Below are positions 31,963 to 42,989 of a stretch of DNA of 64,000 nucleotides, one piece after another (the first letter of the stretch is position 1; each line of letters starts with the position of its first letter). The stretch covers positions 99,163,319 to 99,227,318 of the forward strand of contig CP136066.1 of NCBI GenBank assembly GCA_032622095.1, given 5' to 3'. Source of the DNA: Siphonodentalium dalli. Lineage: Eukaryota > Mollusca > Scaphopoda > Gadilida > Siphonodentaliidae. The notes under the pieces were generated by a model. The model saw nothing but the letters and a program-made list of their open reading frames with translations. It was not told where the DNA came from and did no database searches. The position numbers and the translations under genes are program-made.

Positions 31963-33715
31963 GTAATACGCATATTTACTGCACATAAACTCGGCGTTTG
32001 GTCGCATCTTCATCTGTGCCGTTCGCATCTTTCTGGACCGACAGTGGTCCCTTCATATCGCGCGGATATTGAGAACGACACGGGTTTTTTAAATTCTGTC
32101 AAATCCTATGCTTCATTGACAGATTCAACTATATACCGGCATTTGTTTTGGAAGCGTGGATGTCCAGGAACTATACTAGTGAATGGATGTTCTCGAAAAT
32201 TTGAGTGAGCAAAAGCAAAACCACCAATGAAAAAATTCGCCAAAAAAAATTAATGGTCTGATCTGGGAAAACTAAATGACAACTAGTGGATAAATACTCC
32301 TGCTTCGTGTGGACATACACATACGATGCTCGATGTCTGTATTACGATGAGAAACAAACATATCCCCATATCATATACGTGAAAATGACTTTCCCCATAT
32401 TCTCGGTTTTGGCGATACCCTCGGTTTTGGCGATACCACGTACACGGGGTGGATAAGTAATTTGGCGCGTTCGCATGACGGGCAAGAAAATATCAGGTAT
32501 GCCCCATGTGACTTACTTGACCAATGAAAAAATAATACAGGAATATATCCGAAGGAGGCATTGAACGGGTATGTTATCGCCTGTGTGTAATATGTATTCA
32601 CCTTAATGATTGGTGGTCATCGGTAACCGTTAAATAATATCAAAGGAATACGCTGGTAACCGTTCACGCACTCGAGTTATGATCCATCAATTTTATCGCC
32701 TGTTTCAACAACTGACCGAATTCGTAATTCTATTTTAGATGGGTTGACAGAATCGCTGAAGTATTATATGGATATGTGTGTAGATGCGTATATCTATAGA
32801 GGGTTTCCGTCAATCCATGTGGGATTTCCAACTGCACCCCCACCACTTGAACCAAGCCAAACTCCCAAGATAACATAATTCAATTTGCACCTCTCCCCAT
32901 CGCCTTTGAATTTCCGACCTGGTACCTCACATGCCTTGTGTTTTTAACTTGAATTTTGACTGGACACCAGAGAGGGAGGGACCTAGAGGAACTTTCAAAA
33001 CATTATTTTGACCAGAAGTAGGAAGAGATGCAAATGTTGGTCTAAAACAACAAATTCCACATACATTACTGGTTGGAAATTCAGGCAACCAGAACAATTC
33101 AACCCCTTTTTGGTGTAATAGTGTGTCAGATATGAAATTTCCAACTGGTGAATTACATTCTCATTATTATTATTAGAAGTTTTTTGTGCATGAGAGCAAC
33201 GTGACTGCATGTCGGTGTGTGCCTCATCCCACCGACTCTATGGTAATACACGTCAACAGTTGGAAATGCCATCATATTATGAATTGACAATATGGACTAT
33301 AGGTTGATTACCGGACGCAATTCACTTGAACCAGCAAGACTAATACTGTTCTGATTGAGCCCAATCTACGCCATCAAAACCGCCGCGTTCTCACTGGCTT
33401 AACAATTGTACCTGATATTTTCTTGCAGATATTTTCTTGCAGGTACATGTGGACGCGCCATAATTGTCGCAAAATGAGAGAATTATAGTAAACTTTATCA
33501 CCATATAATAAGACAACAAAGTCATTGTTTTTGTTAGGACCCACAGTTCTCACACATGCACATAAATATAGAATGTATGACTTTTAATTTTGCAGTAGAC
33601 ATGGTGAAATTGACAACACGTGTCATTATTATTCTATCCCTAGTTTTTTAAGCTTTGTCACTTGCATCTTCATCTGTTTTACTATATATAAGACCAAGCA
33701 CATAATGCACATATA
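31963..33715. other. No gene seen
   Basis: An AT-rich stretch without a convincing exon. A 21-bp direct repeat containing CTCGGTTTTGGCGATACC lies at about 32401-32439. A G-less TTATTATTATTAG run is near 33161. Confidence 0.5.
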
Positions 33716-33865
33716 GATAAGATAAGATAAGATTTTAATGCAAAATACACCCAATGGGCAGTTGCACATATAATAAATACAACATATATCAACACATGGA
33801 ATAATTTAACATGAGTAATCACATACGATATGCATATACGCTCGTGAATTTACTGTCATAAAATC

Positions 33866-34828
33866 TCAGGTATACTTGCTTTTATTAGACATATGTATAT
33901 TGTCTCGAATAGTGAAGAAAGACCGGATCATGTCGCATATAACGTTAACGGTTGCAATTTGTTCATTCTGCATAATAAATCTGAACTTCTCATAATTTGT
34001 CATTTCTATGAAATGAGGGCACGTTGCAATTATGTCCTTTACATACGCTTCGCGAATACTTTCATAGGCCCGACATTCTGAGATGAAATGATATTCTGAC
34101 TCAATTTGTTTTGAATTACACGCAGAACACAATCTTTCTCTCACTGGTTTTGGGGGCTGTTTGTGTCCCCCTTTTTCTATTTCCAGTCGATGATTACTGA
34201 TTCTCAATCTTGTGAATAGAATTCTCGCTTTGGCAGATCGCGCATTGACAATGTATGGTTCAATTTCATACTTTGACTTGAATAATCTATACGTTCGTAT
34301 TTTATTTCCACTGATCGTTTTCTTTTCGGCATGATTTACATTATAGAATCGCATCAAATGTTCAGATTTCAGTTTAACCACCAAGGCGCGCTCTTGTATC
34401 CCTTGGAATCTCCGGCGGTCTGAAATATCGACGCCGTATTTTCCATATAATTCATTGCACAATGAAATAGAAGGGTCTCTAAGTGATTCGATGTATGCAT
34501 CATGTACCAAGCACCCACTTGAAAGGTTCGAAACTTTTTTCATATATCTAAATTGTTGAGTAATCGCATCATGTATAACTGGGAATCTGCCCAATTCTAT
34601 GCGGACGGCATGATTAGTAGCATTTCGGTTAACTGCTAATGTTATTTTGCAAAACCTCAGATGGACTTGTTCGCTTGGTATTGTATCTGAGTAAAGCATG
34701 TTTGTTTCTCCTGCCCATATCTCACATCCGTATAACATTATCGGTTTTATTAATTTGTCGAATAATTTGCATTTAGTTGGAATAGATAGCTTCATCTTTG
34801 AAGGAACAGACTGGTTTAAAACGAACAT
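33866..34828 (-). pseudogene. LINE ORF2 C-terminal part (thumb and cysteine-rich end)
   Basis: About 320 codons open without a stop. IKPIMLYGCEIWAG, then HLRFCK, ELGRFPVIHDA and a CSAC-HF-C zinc-knuckle-like end are typical of the last third of a LINE reverse transcriptase. The missing N-terminus and the insertion upstream make it non-functional. Confidence 0.75.
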
Positions 34829-34851
34829 TGCTTTCGTGGCTTTCCCGCTTC

Positions 34852-35364
34852 ACTCTTAGAACAAATGTGTATAAACACTACACAATATGTGTTACATTTG
34901 ATCTTAAACAAAATTGTGTAAAGAATGCAACATGACATAAATGTGTCGGTGGAATTTTCTCAACATTGAATATGAGTGAATATGTGAGTATATTATATTT
35001 AGTAGTTGAGATATGTTCTATTTGAGACATAATCCTCGTAAAAGCTGCCATAATAACAAATTGGCAGCTGATTTAAAACTTTGATCTACACAATTATGTG
35101 TTGTTTAGTTTTTACACAAACATAGTGTATAACAAAGTTTAAAGCTGTTTGTTCTGTTGTAGCCTTTACGAGTTTTGTGTCTCCAATAGAACACATTTCA
35201 TCTAATAACTATGATACACTCACATATTCAATCATATTCAACGTTGATGATATTCCACCGACACATTTAATAATTATATGTCATGTGGCATTTCTACACA
35301 ATTTTGTTTAAGATCAAATGTAACACAATTTGTGTAGTACTTATACACATTTGTTCTAAGAGTG
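34852..35364. mobile_element. Foldback MITE inserted into the LINE
   Basis: Two arms of roughly 230 bp are inverted copies starting CACTCTTAGAACAAATGTGT; AAGATCAAATGTAACACA, CCACCGACACATTTA and other stretches pair. TT on both sides could be a 2-bp target duplication. Removing it restores the order of the LINE frame. Confidence 0.82.
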
Positions 35365-35640
35365 TTGTATGTTCTTGTGATTTTGCCATTCTACCAGTCG
35401 ATGTGAATTTTATCCCGCGATATGGATACTCTGAAACTAATTCAAGCGATTTCGCATTTATATTGAAACTTGGTTCACGTTTTGTTCTCTTTGACCTAAA
35501 AACCACACATTTTGATTTACTTGCATTAACCACGAGACCATTGTATTGGGTATATTTCTCGAACTTTTCAAGACAATTCTGTAGACCTTGTTCAGTTTCT
35601 GACAACAACACTAAATCGTCGGCAAATAAAAGATGACTGA
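35294..35640 (-). pseudogene. LINE reverse transcriptase segment with FADD catalytic motif
   Basis: Contains FADDLVLLSETEQGLQ, LEKFEKYTQYNGL and NASKSKCVVFRSK, the region after RT motif C. It runs into the palindromic insertion at 35364, so the last codons read there are not LINE sequence. Confidence 0.75.
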
Positions 35641-35651
35641 GCGGACGATTA

Positions 35652-36151
35652 TTAAAGGCACGTGAGGCCTTAGTTGTCGAAAATATTCATATTTGTTCCA
35701 ATCACCGTAAACAGAAAAACATTAAAACGCATAATTTCGTTCATATATACCATGACCACCGCGTAAACAGCATGTTATCATAAAGATTTACTATATTTTA
35801 CCTAAGCAAGAGCCTGATTGTGTTACAGAAGACAGCACAATGCTGCTGGCTAATCACACACAAATGACATAAACGCTCTTTATTCGTTCCATATCAGGAA
35901 TTCACCAACAAAGAACGCTATTTATGTTTACCATCATAATATAAACAAACACCAGAAAAGTCACTTTTTATGCGTTTGTTTACATAGCAATGGTCAAACA
36001 TATGACAATAACATACTGTTTATGCGATATTTCTTATTTGTATACGGACAAAGGCTGTCTACATTTTGATGTTCTTTCTGTTTGTGGTGGTTTTTGACGG
36101 GTGGAAATATTTTCACAGGATACCCACCGCCAAGGCCAACCGTATCTTTAA
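35652..36151 (-). mobile_element. TTAA MITE, copy B (500 bp)
   Basis: Inverted copy of 4191-4692 with the same ends and TTAA at both borders. It cuts off the 5' side of the LINE reverse transcriptase fragment ending at 35651. Confidence 0.85.
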
Positions 36152-36890
36152 TGGCTATCATATATTCATGGATCTTACATGTAATCTACTGTAACTATAT
36201 GTGGTTTTCCAAAATTAACTTGCAATATAGTCAAGCCACCAGATACAGTAATTGATAAAAAATGTGGTTTACATCAAACATATACATCACAATCACGTGC
36301 TTCAGTAATAATGTCCACTTTCTACAAATGTAATGTTTATCAAGACTAAAGTTTCAGGATGTCGTTTTAAATTGATTGATGGTGTTTTTTCATCAATTGA
36401 CAAACTTAATGTTTATTGCCAGGATGAAGTACCGTATAATACGGAGTTGTGTGGTAACAAATCAATTGACAAACTTAATGTTTATTGCCAGGATGAAGTA
36501 CCGTATAATACGGAGTTGTGTGGTAACAAATCTGCAAGTCATATTTATGTAAGTGTCAGTCACTGTTTGTTAAAATTGTTCGGTCATGTAGAATTTTTTA
36601 TATTTTCATGCCAAGCTATGAAATAAAAAACCTCACCTTTCTGACTCCCCAACGGGCATCCTTTGAAAAGTGAGATTCTGATCATTCATTTCGGTTGATG
36701 TACAATTAATTCAGCTGCACTAGACACCAGACTATTATCTTGTTATTGCGATGATAAAACACTGTTTTGATTAGAATAATCGGTGTTGAATTACGTTTAG
36801 CAATTAATGGCCGACAGAGCTATTTTTGTCATGGGTTGGCGTCCGCCGTCCGTGCGTACTTCCGTCAACAATTTCCTTTGGCCCACCAAC
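36152..36890. other. No gene recognised; contains a duplicated 69-bp exon-like segment
   Basis: Around 36200-36360 the sequence resembles 760-900 (GATACAGTAATTG). The open frame at 36333 is described separately. The rest shows no recognisable coding sequence. Confidence 0.4.
36333..36626 (+). CDS. Open frame with an exact 23-codon tandem duplication, function unknown
   Basis: A 97-codon ATG frame in which SIDKLNVYCQDEVPYNTELC plus GNK occurs twice in tandem, encoded by an identical 69-bp direct repeat (about 36392-36529). A CAG acceptor-like site at 36357 and an ATTTAT|GTAAGT donor-like site at about 36549 frame the duplicated part, so it may be an exon and not a complete gene. Each copy has two cysteines. 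I recognise no domain. The exact in-frame repeat could equally be a recent slippage event in non-coding DNA, since 69 is divisible by three by chance one time in three. Confidence 0.25.
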   Translation: MFIKTKVSGCRFKLIDGVFSSIDKLNVYCQDEVPYNTELCGNKSIDKLNVYCQDEVPYNTELCGNKSASHIYVSVSHCLLKLFGHVEFFIFSCQAMK

Positions 36891-37660
36891 AGGCCGCATC
36901 CCTCATTTGATCACCATCAAAACTTCATATAGATCTTTGGGGTGACCTCTAGATGGAAGCCATCGATTTTTCCGAAATTCATTTTAAAAAACATGGCCAC
37001 CAGCAGCCATTTTGGATTTCAATCGGCACACCCTGCAGTCGCATTTATTGGAGAAATATTTGAAAAAATAGACATGTTTAGGATCACCTCTAGATGGGAG
37101 CTGTCGCATTTAAAAAAAAAAACATTGCCGCCAGCAGCCATCTTGCATTTACTCTTTGTATGATTAAATTCATCGACACACCCTACAGTCCACATCCCTA
37201 GCTCATCCGATCGTCACCAAACTTCATACGGATCTTCGGGGTGACCTCCAGATGGGAGCCGTAGATTATTATTGAAATTCGTTAAACATTCAGCAGTCAT
37301 CTTGGATTTCAAATTTGAATCCATCGGCACACCCTGCAGCCAGAAGAAAAGTTTTGTAACTTTACAATGCATGATTAGGATCCCCTCTAGATGAGAACAT
37401 TCGAATTTGAACGATTTTAGATGAAAACACATGGCTGCCGGCAGCCATTTTGTATTTTACTCTTTGCATGACTAGATACTTTGGCACACCATACAGACCA
37501 CATCTCTCATCCCATCATCATCAAACCTCATATGAATCTTCGGGGTTACCTCTAGATTGGAGCCATCGAATATTTCCGAAATTCGTTATAAAACATGGCT
37601 GCATTTCAAATTTGAATCCATCAGCACACTCTGCACCCCACATTTATTGGTGAAATATTT
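36890..37660. repeat. Degenerate tandem array (GGTGACCTC-AGATGGGAGCC type)
   Basis: Four or five diverged units share ATC-TCAAACTTCATA-GATCTT-GGGGTGACCTC, ATGG(A/G)AGCC, AAACATGG(C)C and CAGCAGCCAT--TGGATTTC. Unit length varies between about 130 and 270 bases. Frames crossing it are not genes. Confidence 0.65.
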
Positions 37661-38040
37661 GAAATGAAAATAATTTCATCTACACAATACAACCCCATTA
37701 CTGTAATATTTTGACTCCTTCTTTCTATTCATTGCTCAAAAAAAAATTAACTGCTTCCCAAGTTGAGCTACAGTGTTATTGACACTTTCTTTACCATATA
37801 GTGAAAGGACTAACACTGGTCGAAGACCCAAAGCAAACGAAAACTTGTTTTATCATACAACTAACAATTTAAGGATTCACCATTCGTGAATTTTCAAAAA
37901 ATCTCAATTTCAAATTATCAATTTGAAGGAAGGAAAAAAATCAGTATCCCTTATTAACGCCCACTGGTGGCAAATTTTTAGATCGCTGTGGACGTTTTAT
38001 AAATAGATAATCGGTTTTTCCGGTTTTGAAAATTCGCAGT

Positions 38041-38570
38041 TGGTCCCTGTTTGCGGAGGTCCACGAATTCGCGGAGTTCCCCTAAAATTGTCGAAATATG
38101 TTGATTTTAATTAGGGAACGGGTGCGTATATGTCAATTGATACGTATTTTAAACAAATAACGACACGAATCATCATTATAGTGGTTTGTTCTATCAATCA
38201 TATCATCATCATCATCGTCATCATCATCATCATCATCATCATAATACGGAACAAGTCTTGCGACTTTTCGTCCCAATAATATTATTTGCAATGCTTGTTT
38301 ACAAATATATGTATCGTCATTCGATATTTACTTGTTTACTTTAGTAAAAGGGGAAATAGTATTCAACCAACTGATAGCCTGTTGTCACAATTAGCATTAG
38401 GTCCCTATTTGCGGAGGTCTATTTGCGGAGATCCACGAATTCGCGGAGGTCCCCTAAAATGGTAGAAATATGTTGATTTTAATGAGGGAACAGGTGAGTA
38501 TATGTCAATTGATACGTATTTTAAACAAGTAGCGACACGATCATCATAATAGTGGTCTGTTCTATCAATC
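38041..38570. repeat. Imperfect direct duplication with a (CAT)n microsatellite between the copies
   Basis: 38041-38205 and 38399-38570 share TTGCGGAG, CCACGAATTCGCGGAG, CCCCTAAAAT and ATGTCAATTGATACGTATTT. An interrupted (ATC)n run lies at about 38201-38242. Confidence 0.75.
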
Positions 38571-38589
38571 ATATCATATTCGCTGGATT

Positions 38590-38920
38590 GATAGTTGCAG
38601 TATGTAACTATTATGACCGCATTAATTGCTTTCAATGTTTAGATATCAACAATGGCTGGGCCACTGTTGAAGATTTTATGGCGGGAACACAATGACTCCG
38701 ATTTTGACTCCGCATTTAGAGACTTCTGGTGTGGTCAATTAGAAACCTGCAGTAATAAGACGTAGTTTTTTGTAATAATTTGAAGTATTAGTTGTTTTAA
38801 CGGAATTCTGAGGCGGTGCATTCATGTAACCAATATATTTAACATTTTGTTTTATAATTTATATTTATGCGTAATAATATAATCTTGAGGGCGTTACCAT
38901 TTCTGATTATGGTTTTACTT
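38590..38920. repeat. Fragments C and B of the mosaic repeat family
   Basis: 38590-38720 matches 50715-50845 (TGATAGTTGCAGTATGTAAC, CAATGGCTGGGCCACT). 38795-38915 matches 31110-31235. Confidence 0.65.
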
Positions 38921-39000
38921 GTAACCAATGTATGCTATATAGTACTATACCGACACATGTTCACACTCACAATATGAGAGATACGTTGTATAAAAAGTGG

Positions 39001-39151
39001 TTTAACCCTTTCAGTGCCAAGTCCGATTTTTGTATCAACCCATATTTCCTTGATCATTTTTCAAATTTATTGATTATAATAATGTGATACATTGATGGAA
39101 AGAGCTCTAATGGTTGATACAAACATCGGACTTGGCACCAAAAGGGTTAAA
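39001..39151. mobile_element. TTAA MITE with TTAACCCTTT ends
   Basis: TTTAACCCTTTCAGTGCCAA and TTGGCACCAAAAGGGTTAAA are inverted repeats that extend through GTCCGAT--TGTATCAACC. TTAA lies at both borders. About 150 bases. Confidence 0.82.
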
Positions 39152-39959
39152 CAAAATTAAAACAACAATTTTCAAAGCTGATCATTGGAGATTTCGACAA
39201 GAAATATTTGCAACAAACGTACTGCATTATCTGGTTCATGAACCCAACTAGGGTACGCGCTCAGTTTACTATCTGATATCATGAATGTCTGCGAGAAAAT
39301 AACTAAAACATGGCTTGGTAATGATTTGGGCATGCGATTGCGCGATCCCTTTTCTGACAAATAAGACAGCGGAACACGTGAGGTGGGTAAATTGGAGTTA
39401 TATAGTCATAGTGACTTGCAAAAAGTTATGGGTTACTTCAAATGGTTATTTAAAAAACCATAGGTACTCGCAGTAAGTAACAAGTGTGCAAGAAATATAA
39501 TATTCTGTAAATATATCACTATAAGTATTAAGAAGAACGCGGATAAGAAAAGATAAACTTAAATTTGTTCTTGTATTCATTATGGGTGGTTCTCCAATAG
39601 TGAGATGTTCATAACAATGGTTTTAACATGCGAAGTCTCGTTGCCGGAGAGTTATTAAACGGACATGGCTCATTGGAATCTCCAAATTGTGTCTACGTAA
39701 TTTGGAGGGACGGATACGATAGGTCGATAAAAAACACGAATTATTGATATGTCAGAGGTCAGAGAAACTGAACGCTCTGTATAAATCTGACCGACATTAA
39801 AATCGCAGGTGCACAGGTTCACATGGTGGTTGATGTCGGTGCCAAGTTTTACGGAAAATGATTAAACACGACAGAGAAAAACTCCGGACATTTGTGTCCA
39901 CGGACGGACGGACGAGCACCCAGACAAGCTGATTCCAGTATACCCCCTAACTTTGTTGC

Positions 39960-39974
39960 GGGGGGGGGGGGGGG
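39960..39974 (+). repeat. Poly-G run
   Basis: About 15 G before TATAATTATG. Length may be unreliable. Confidence 0.85.
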
Positions 39975-40094
39975 TATAATTATGTTCTATATGCTCGATG
40001 TAAATTTTCGTCATTATGGTCTTTAATATACAAATGTAAATGTATCTTAATCCAGGGGGTGATTAAGAAATGAAATAAACATCAGATACAAGAT

Positions 40095-40200
40095 TTTAAC
40101 GAAAATTATGTTGGTCAGATTTGAATTCGCGCGACAATGTGCGCGAATTGAAAACTGAGCGAAACATAGTACTGCGCGGATTTAAATACGAGTAAGGAAT
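40095..40200 (-). repeat. Repeat shared with about 59810-59945
   Basis: ATTCGCGCGACAATGTGCGCG, ACTGAGCGAAACATAGTACTG and GGATTTAAATACGAGTA match the reverse complement of 59820-59940 with substitutions. No coding content recognised. Confidence 0.5.
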
Positions 40201-40450
40201 CAACAAGATGTGACGTCGGTTCGTGTAATGTGGTGTTTTATTGGGAAATGAAACGCAAGACCTAATTGGCAGTTGACCCATCACCGAACATGATTTGATG
40301 TAACACACACGGGTTATGTAAAGTCCATGTTCGTTGTTTGACGAGTAAATAGCACCAAAAACATTTCAGATTCAATTACAATAAATGCATCTAAATAATC
40401 ACATTTAATTGCAACTATAACAACGACAAATAAAATAATAGTTTAATTGC

Positions 40451-40629
40451 ATGTATATAAGGATTAACTGTCATGTGGACTGTTTTTATGGAGATGTAAC
40501 CGTGAGGTAAGTGGACATAACTTGTGTAAAACCCGAAGGGGTTTATATACAAGTTATGACAACTTACCTCACGGTTACATCTCCATAAAAATAGTTCACA
40601 TGACAGTTAATCCTTATATTTATATACAT
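40451..40629. mobile_element. Long near-perfect hairpin (MITE), arms about 85 bp
   Basis: ATGTATATAAGGATTAACTG pairs with CAGTTAATCCTTATATTTATATACAT, and ATGGAGATGTAACCGTGAGG pairs fully inward. The loop is about 10 bases around CCCGAAGGGG. Confidence 0.85.
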
Positions 40630-41006
40630 TTATCGAAAAGGCCACTTTTGTAAATGTATTTAAATCGAAAAGTGTATCGTGACAAAAACAGCCCAAAATA
40701 CCCAATAGCACCCTTGGCAAAAGTTAATATGAACAATTTCTCTTCATATTGAAACCCGATGATGTATTAAGTCAATCCTGCGCGAGTCCAAATGCGCCCA
40801 AAACATTACGCGTTCGTCTTTCCAAACCTAATGACGTATCGATGGTGTTATGAGCTTGGTGTTATGAGCCGTTGCGCATTCACCGAGAAATAACTGCAAC
40901 TAGCCACGTGGGCGCCGACCAATCAGAATGCTGGATTTAGTGATGACAACACTTAGTATGTAAATATAAATTCTTGGACGCTATGCTATATATGCGTTTG
41001 TTCCAT

Positions 41007-41393
41007 CTACCGATAGTCCCGATTAGTACGAAGTGGAATATATATGTTGATTGGGTCAGCATGCCAACAACTTCTACATGGGTGGCAAAGTTCAAGCCGG
41101 ACTATTCTGTGCTCGAAGTGTTCTCTAAATAAGTCTATTGTCGTCGTCCTAATGTTCGATCTCTGTAAGTCAATAAGCCTCCTTCGATTTGGTAACTGGT
41201 TCCACATTATCGGCACAACGTAGCTCGATGAGTGTTTGTCGATGGACGATTTTCTGCTGAAATATTCACCAAGGTTATGTGTACGACCAATGAAGATTCT
41301 TTTGAAGGATGTTAACTTAGCCGACAACGTGTCATCTGTTTTTGACGCATGTTGTTTTACTTCCCCACTTGTCGTATATCTTCCAAAGATCAA
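41007..41393 (-). pseudogene. LINE-like C-terminal fragment
   Basis: The - strand frame includes HNLGEYFSRKSSIDKHSSSY and PIMWNQLPNRRRLIDLQ, a pattern like the end of some LINE ORF2 proteins (aromatic-WN-LP). No catalytic motif is present. The call is tentative; an unknown host exon is possible. Confidence 0.35.
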
Positions 41394-42579
41394 ATTTTAC
41401 AGAACATCTATGTAACCGAACTCGGAATGGTGTACTCGCATATATAAGATGCATTGGCACAGGGTCTTTAATGTTGCGCCAGCGCAGCTCCCGCCATGAA
41501 AGGGTTAACTATTCGTATTTGTTACATGATCCTACCCTTATTCCATTAAATAAACCCGTTCTATAAATTGTGATATTAAACGTTCATTTAATAGCAGGAA
41601 ATAGTGTCAGGTGACCGTTGACTTCCGATTTGTCGTCTGTTTACATTCCGTCTCAAAATACTACAGACCTAACTTACTGGACTCATTTTGTAAATTCTGC
41701 TATAAACTGGGGACTCGTTGTAGATAATCTTTATACGACCTAACTGTCGCTGGCAGATATGCATGCATGGGGACGGATCCTTTTGTAACCCCCGAAGTGC
41801 TAATTGTATATATACAATTATATATGGCTCCAATAAGGCTTTCTTGCGAATTCCACGTCAGTGCATGGTTATGTGACACAATGTCATCACAAAAAACAAT
41901 CTGTTGAATTGAATCTCTCATCGAGACTTCAAGGTCGCACAAAACGACATCGTCCTGATTGCTTGGCACGTAATGCACTAACGATAATCGACCAATCTGG
42001 TTATCTAATTAGGCAAGTCTACCAATTGCTGCGAAACGTGCCAACCAAATAACCCTGTTGCGAATAATGGTACCATATACTCAAAGCATGTGATACCGTA
42101 TATCACGCTCATACTGAAAATCACGCGATAACTATAGAATGTCAGTCGACCCACACAGTCATTGTTCTTGCATGATCGTTCTGTATAACAACTCACATAT
42201 ATTCCCAGTACGTCGCTAAGTGCATTTTATAAGACTGAAAATGGTAAATGTGGAGAGCAATGAATGGGGTTACGGATCAAGTACACGAGTTAACGGTGGG
42301 ACCAAATTACTGACATCAATGTACAGAACAATACCGGATTAAGTGGAGTATATGGAAAAAAACTGACCATGCATTGATTTGAATCGAACGGTATCGAACT
42401 GATCTCCCACTTGATAACACACTCAAAACACGACCAGTGAGTACTGAAGGTCACGCGATCTTTCGCGGACTAATATATTAACTGATATTATTAGGTCAAT
42501 GTCATCACGGAGAGGTATAGTTGAGCATTTCCATACGATCGGCAGTATTTTACTGAGAGAATCGTTCTAACGGTTCAGC

Positions 42580-42818
42580 ATCGGCATCGTATATAAGATA
42601 TCGACTAAATACCGAGCGTTGTCGTGAAGTCATGCCTGTGCCGACAGTACTATCTCGAAGTGAGCGAATAAGGAATAAGTAGGGAGAATCATCCACTGAG
42701 TGACTACGTATAGTATATAAGAAGTAGTGATCCGCGAAGAATAACCAAAGAAGCAGTGAATAAGTAGTGAGCAGCGAAGTTAGCCTAATTGTACCGCGGA
42801 CATACATGTACAAGGACG
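42580..42818 (+). promoter_or_regulatory. Possible promoter and 5' UTR of the GPCR gene
   Basis: TATATAAG occurs at about 42589 and again at about 42714, the second about 105 bp before the ATG at 42819. Upstream in-frame stops fit an untranslated leader. Functional assignment is inferred. Confidence 0.3.
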
Positions 42819-42989
42819 ATGGAACAGGTTTACGTCGCAGAAAATGCTTCTGTGCTGTTAATGACAGACCGTCAGTATTTCTACGACAATGTTGAGATAT
42901 TAGCACCATATATCATCATTCTACTGATTTCATGTATAACAGGAACATTCGGCAACATACTCGTTATCTGTGCCATTCTAACAGACAAG
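42819..42989 (+). CDS. GPCR coding exon 1 (N-terminus, TM1)
   Basis: ATG in GACGATGGAAC at 42819; the in-frame sequence upstream has no other ATG start that fits a signal or membrane segment. It ends GACAAG|GTAAGA. Confidence 0.7.

Larger units (their letters stand above)
33720..35651 (-). mobile_element. LINE ORF2 fragment, split by a palindromic insertion
   Basis: Reading on the - strand, the fragment starts at about 35640 with the reverse transcriptase catalytic motif LLFADDLVLLSETEQ, and continues through NASKSKCVVF to about 35365. It is interrupted by a foldback MITE (34852-35364) and resumes at 34851 with LFDKLIKPIMLYGCEIWA. It ends in the cysteine-rich tail CSACNSKQIESEYHFISEC. The 3' UTR closes at 33720 with a (TTATC)n tail. 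This is a non-LTR retrotransposon of the type with microsatellite 3' ends. The endonuclease and most of the palm lie upstream and are lost, cut by the TTAA MITE at 35652. Confidence 0.8.
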
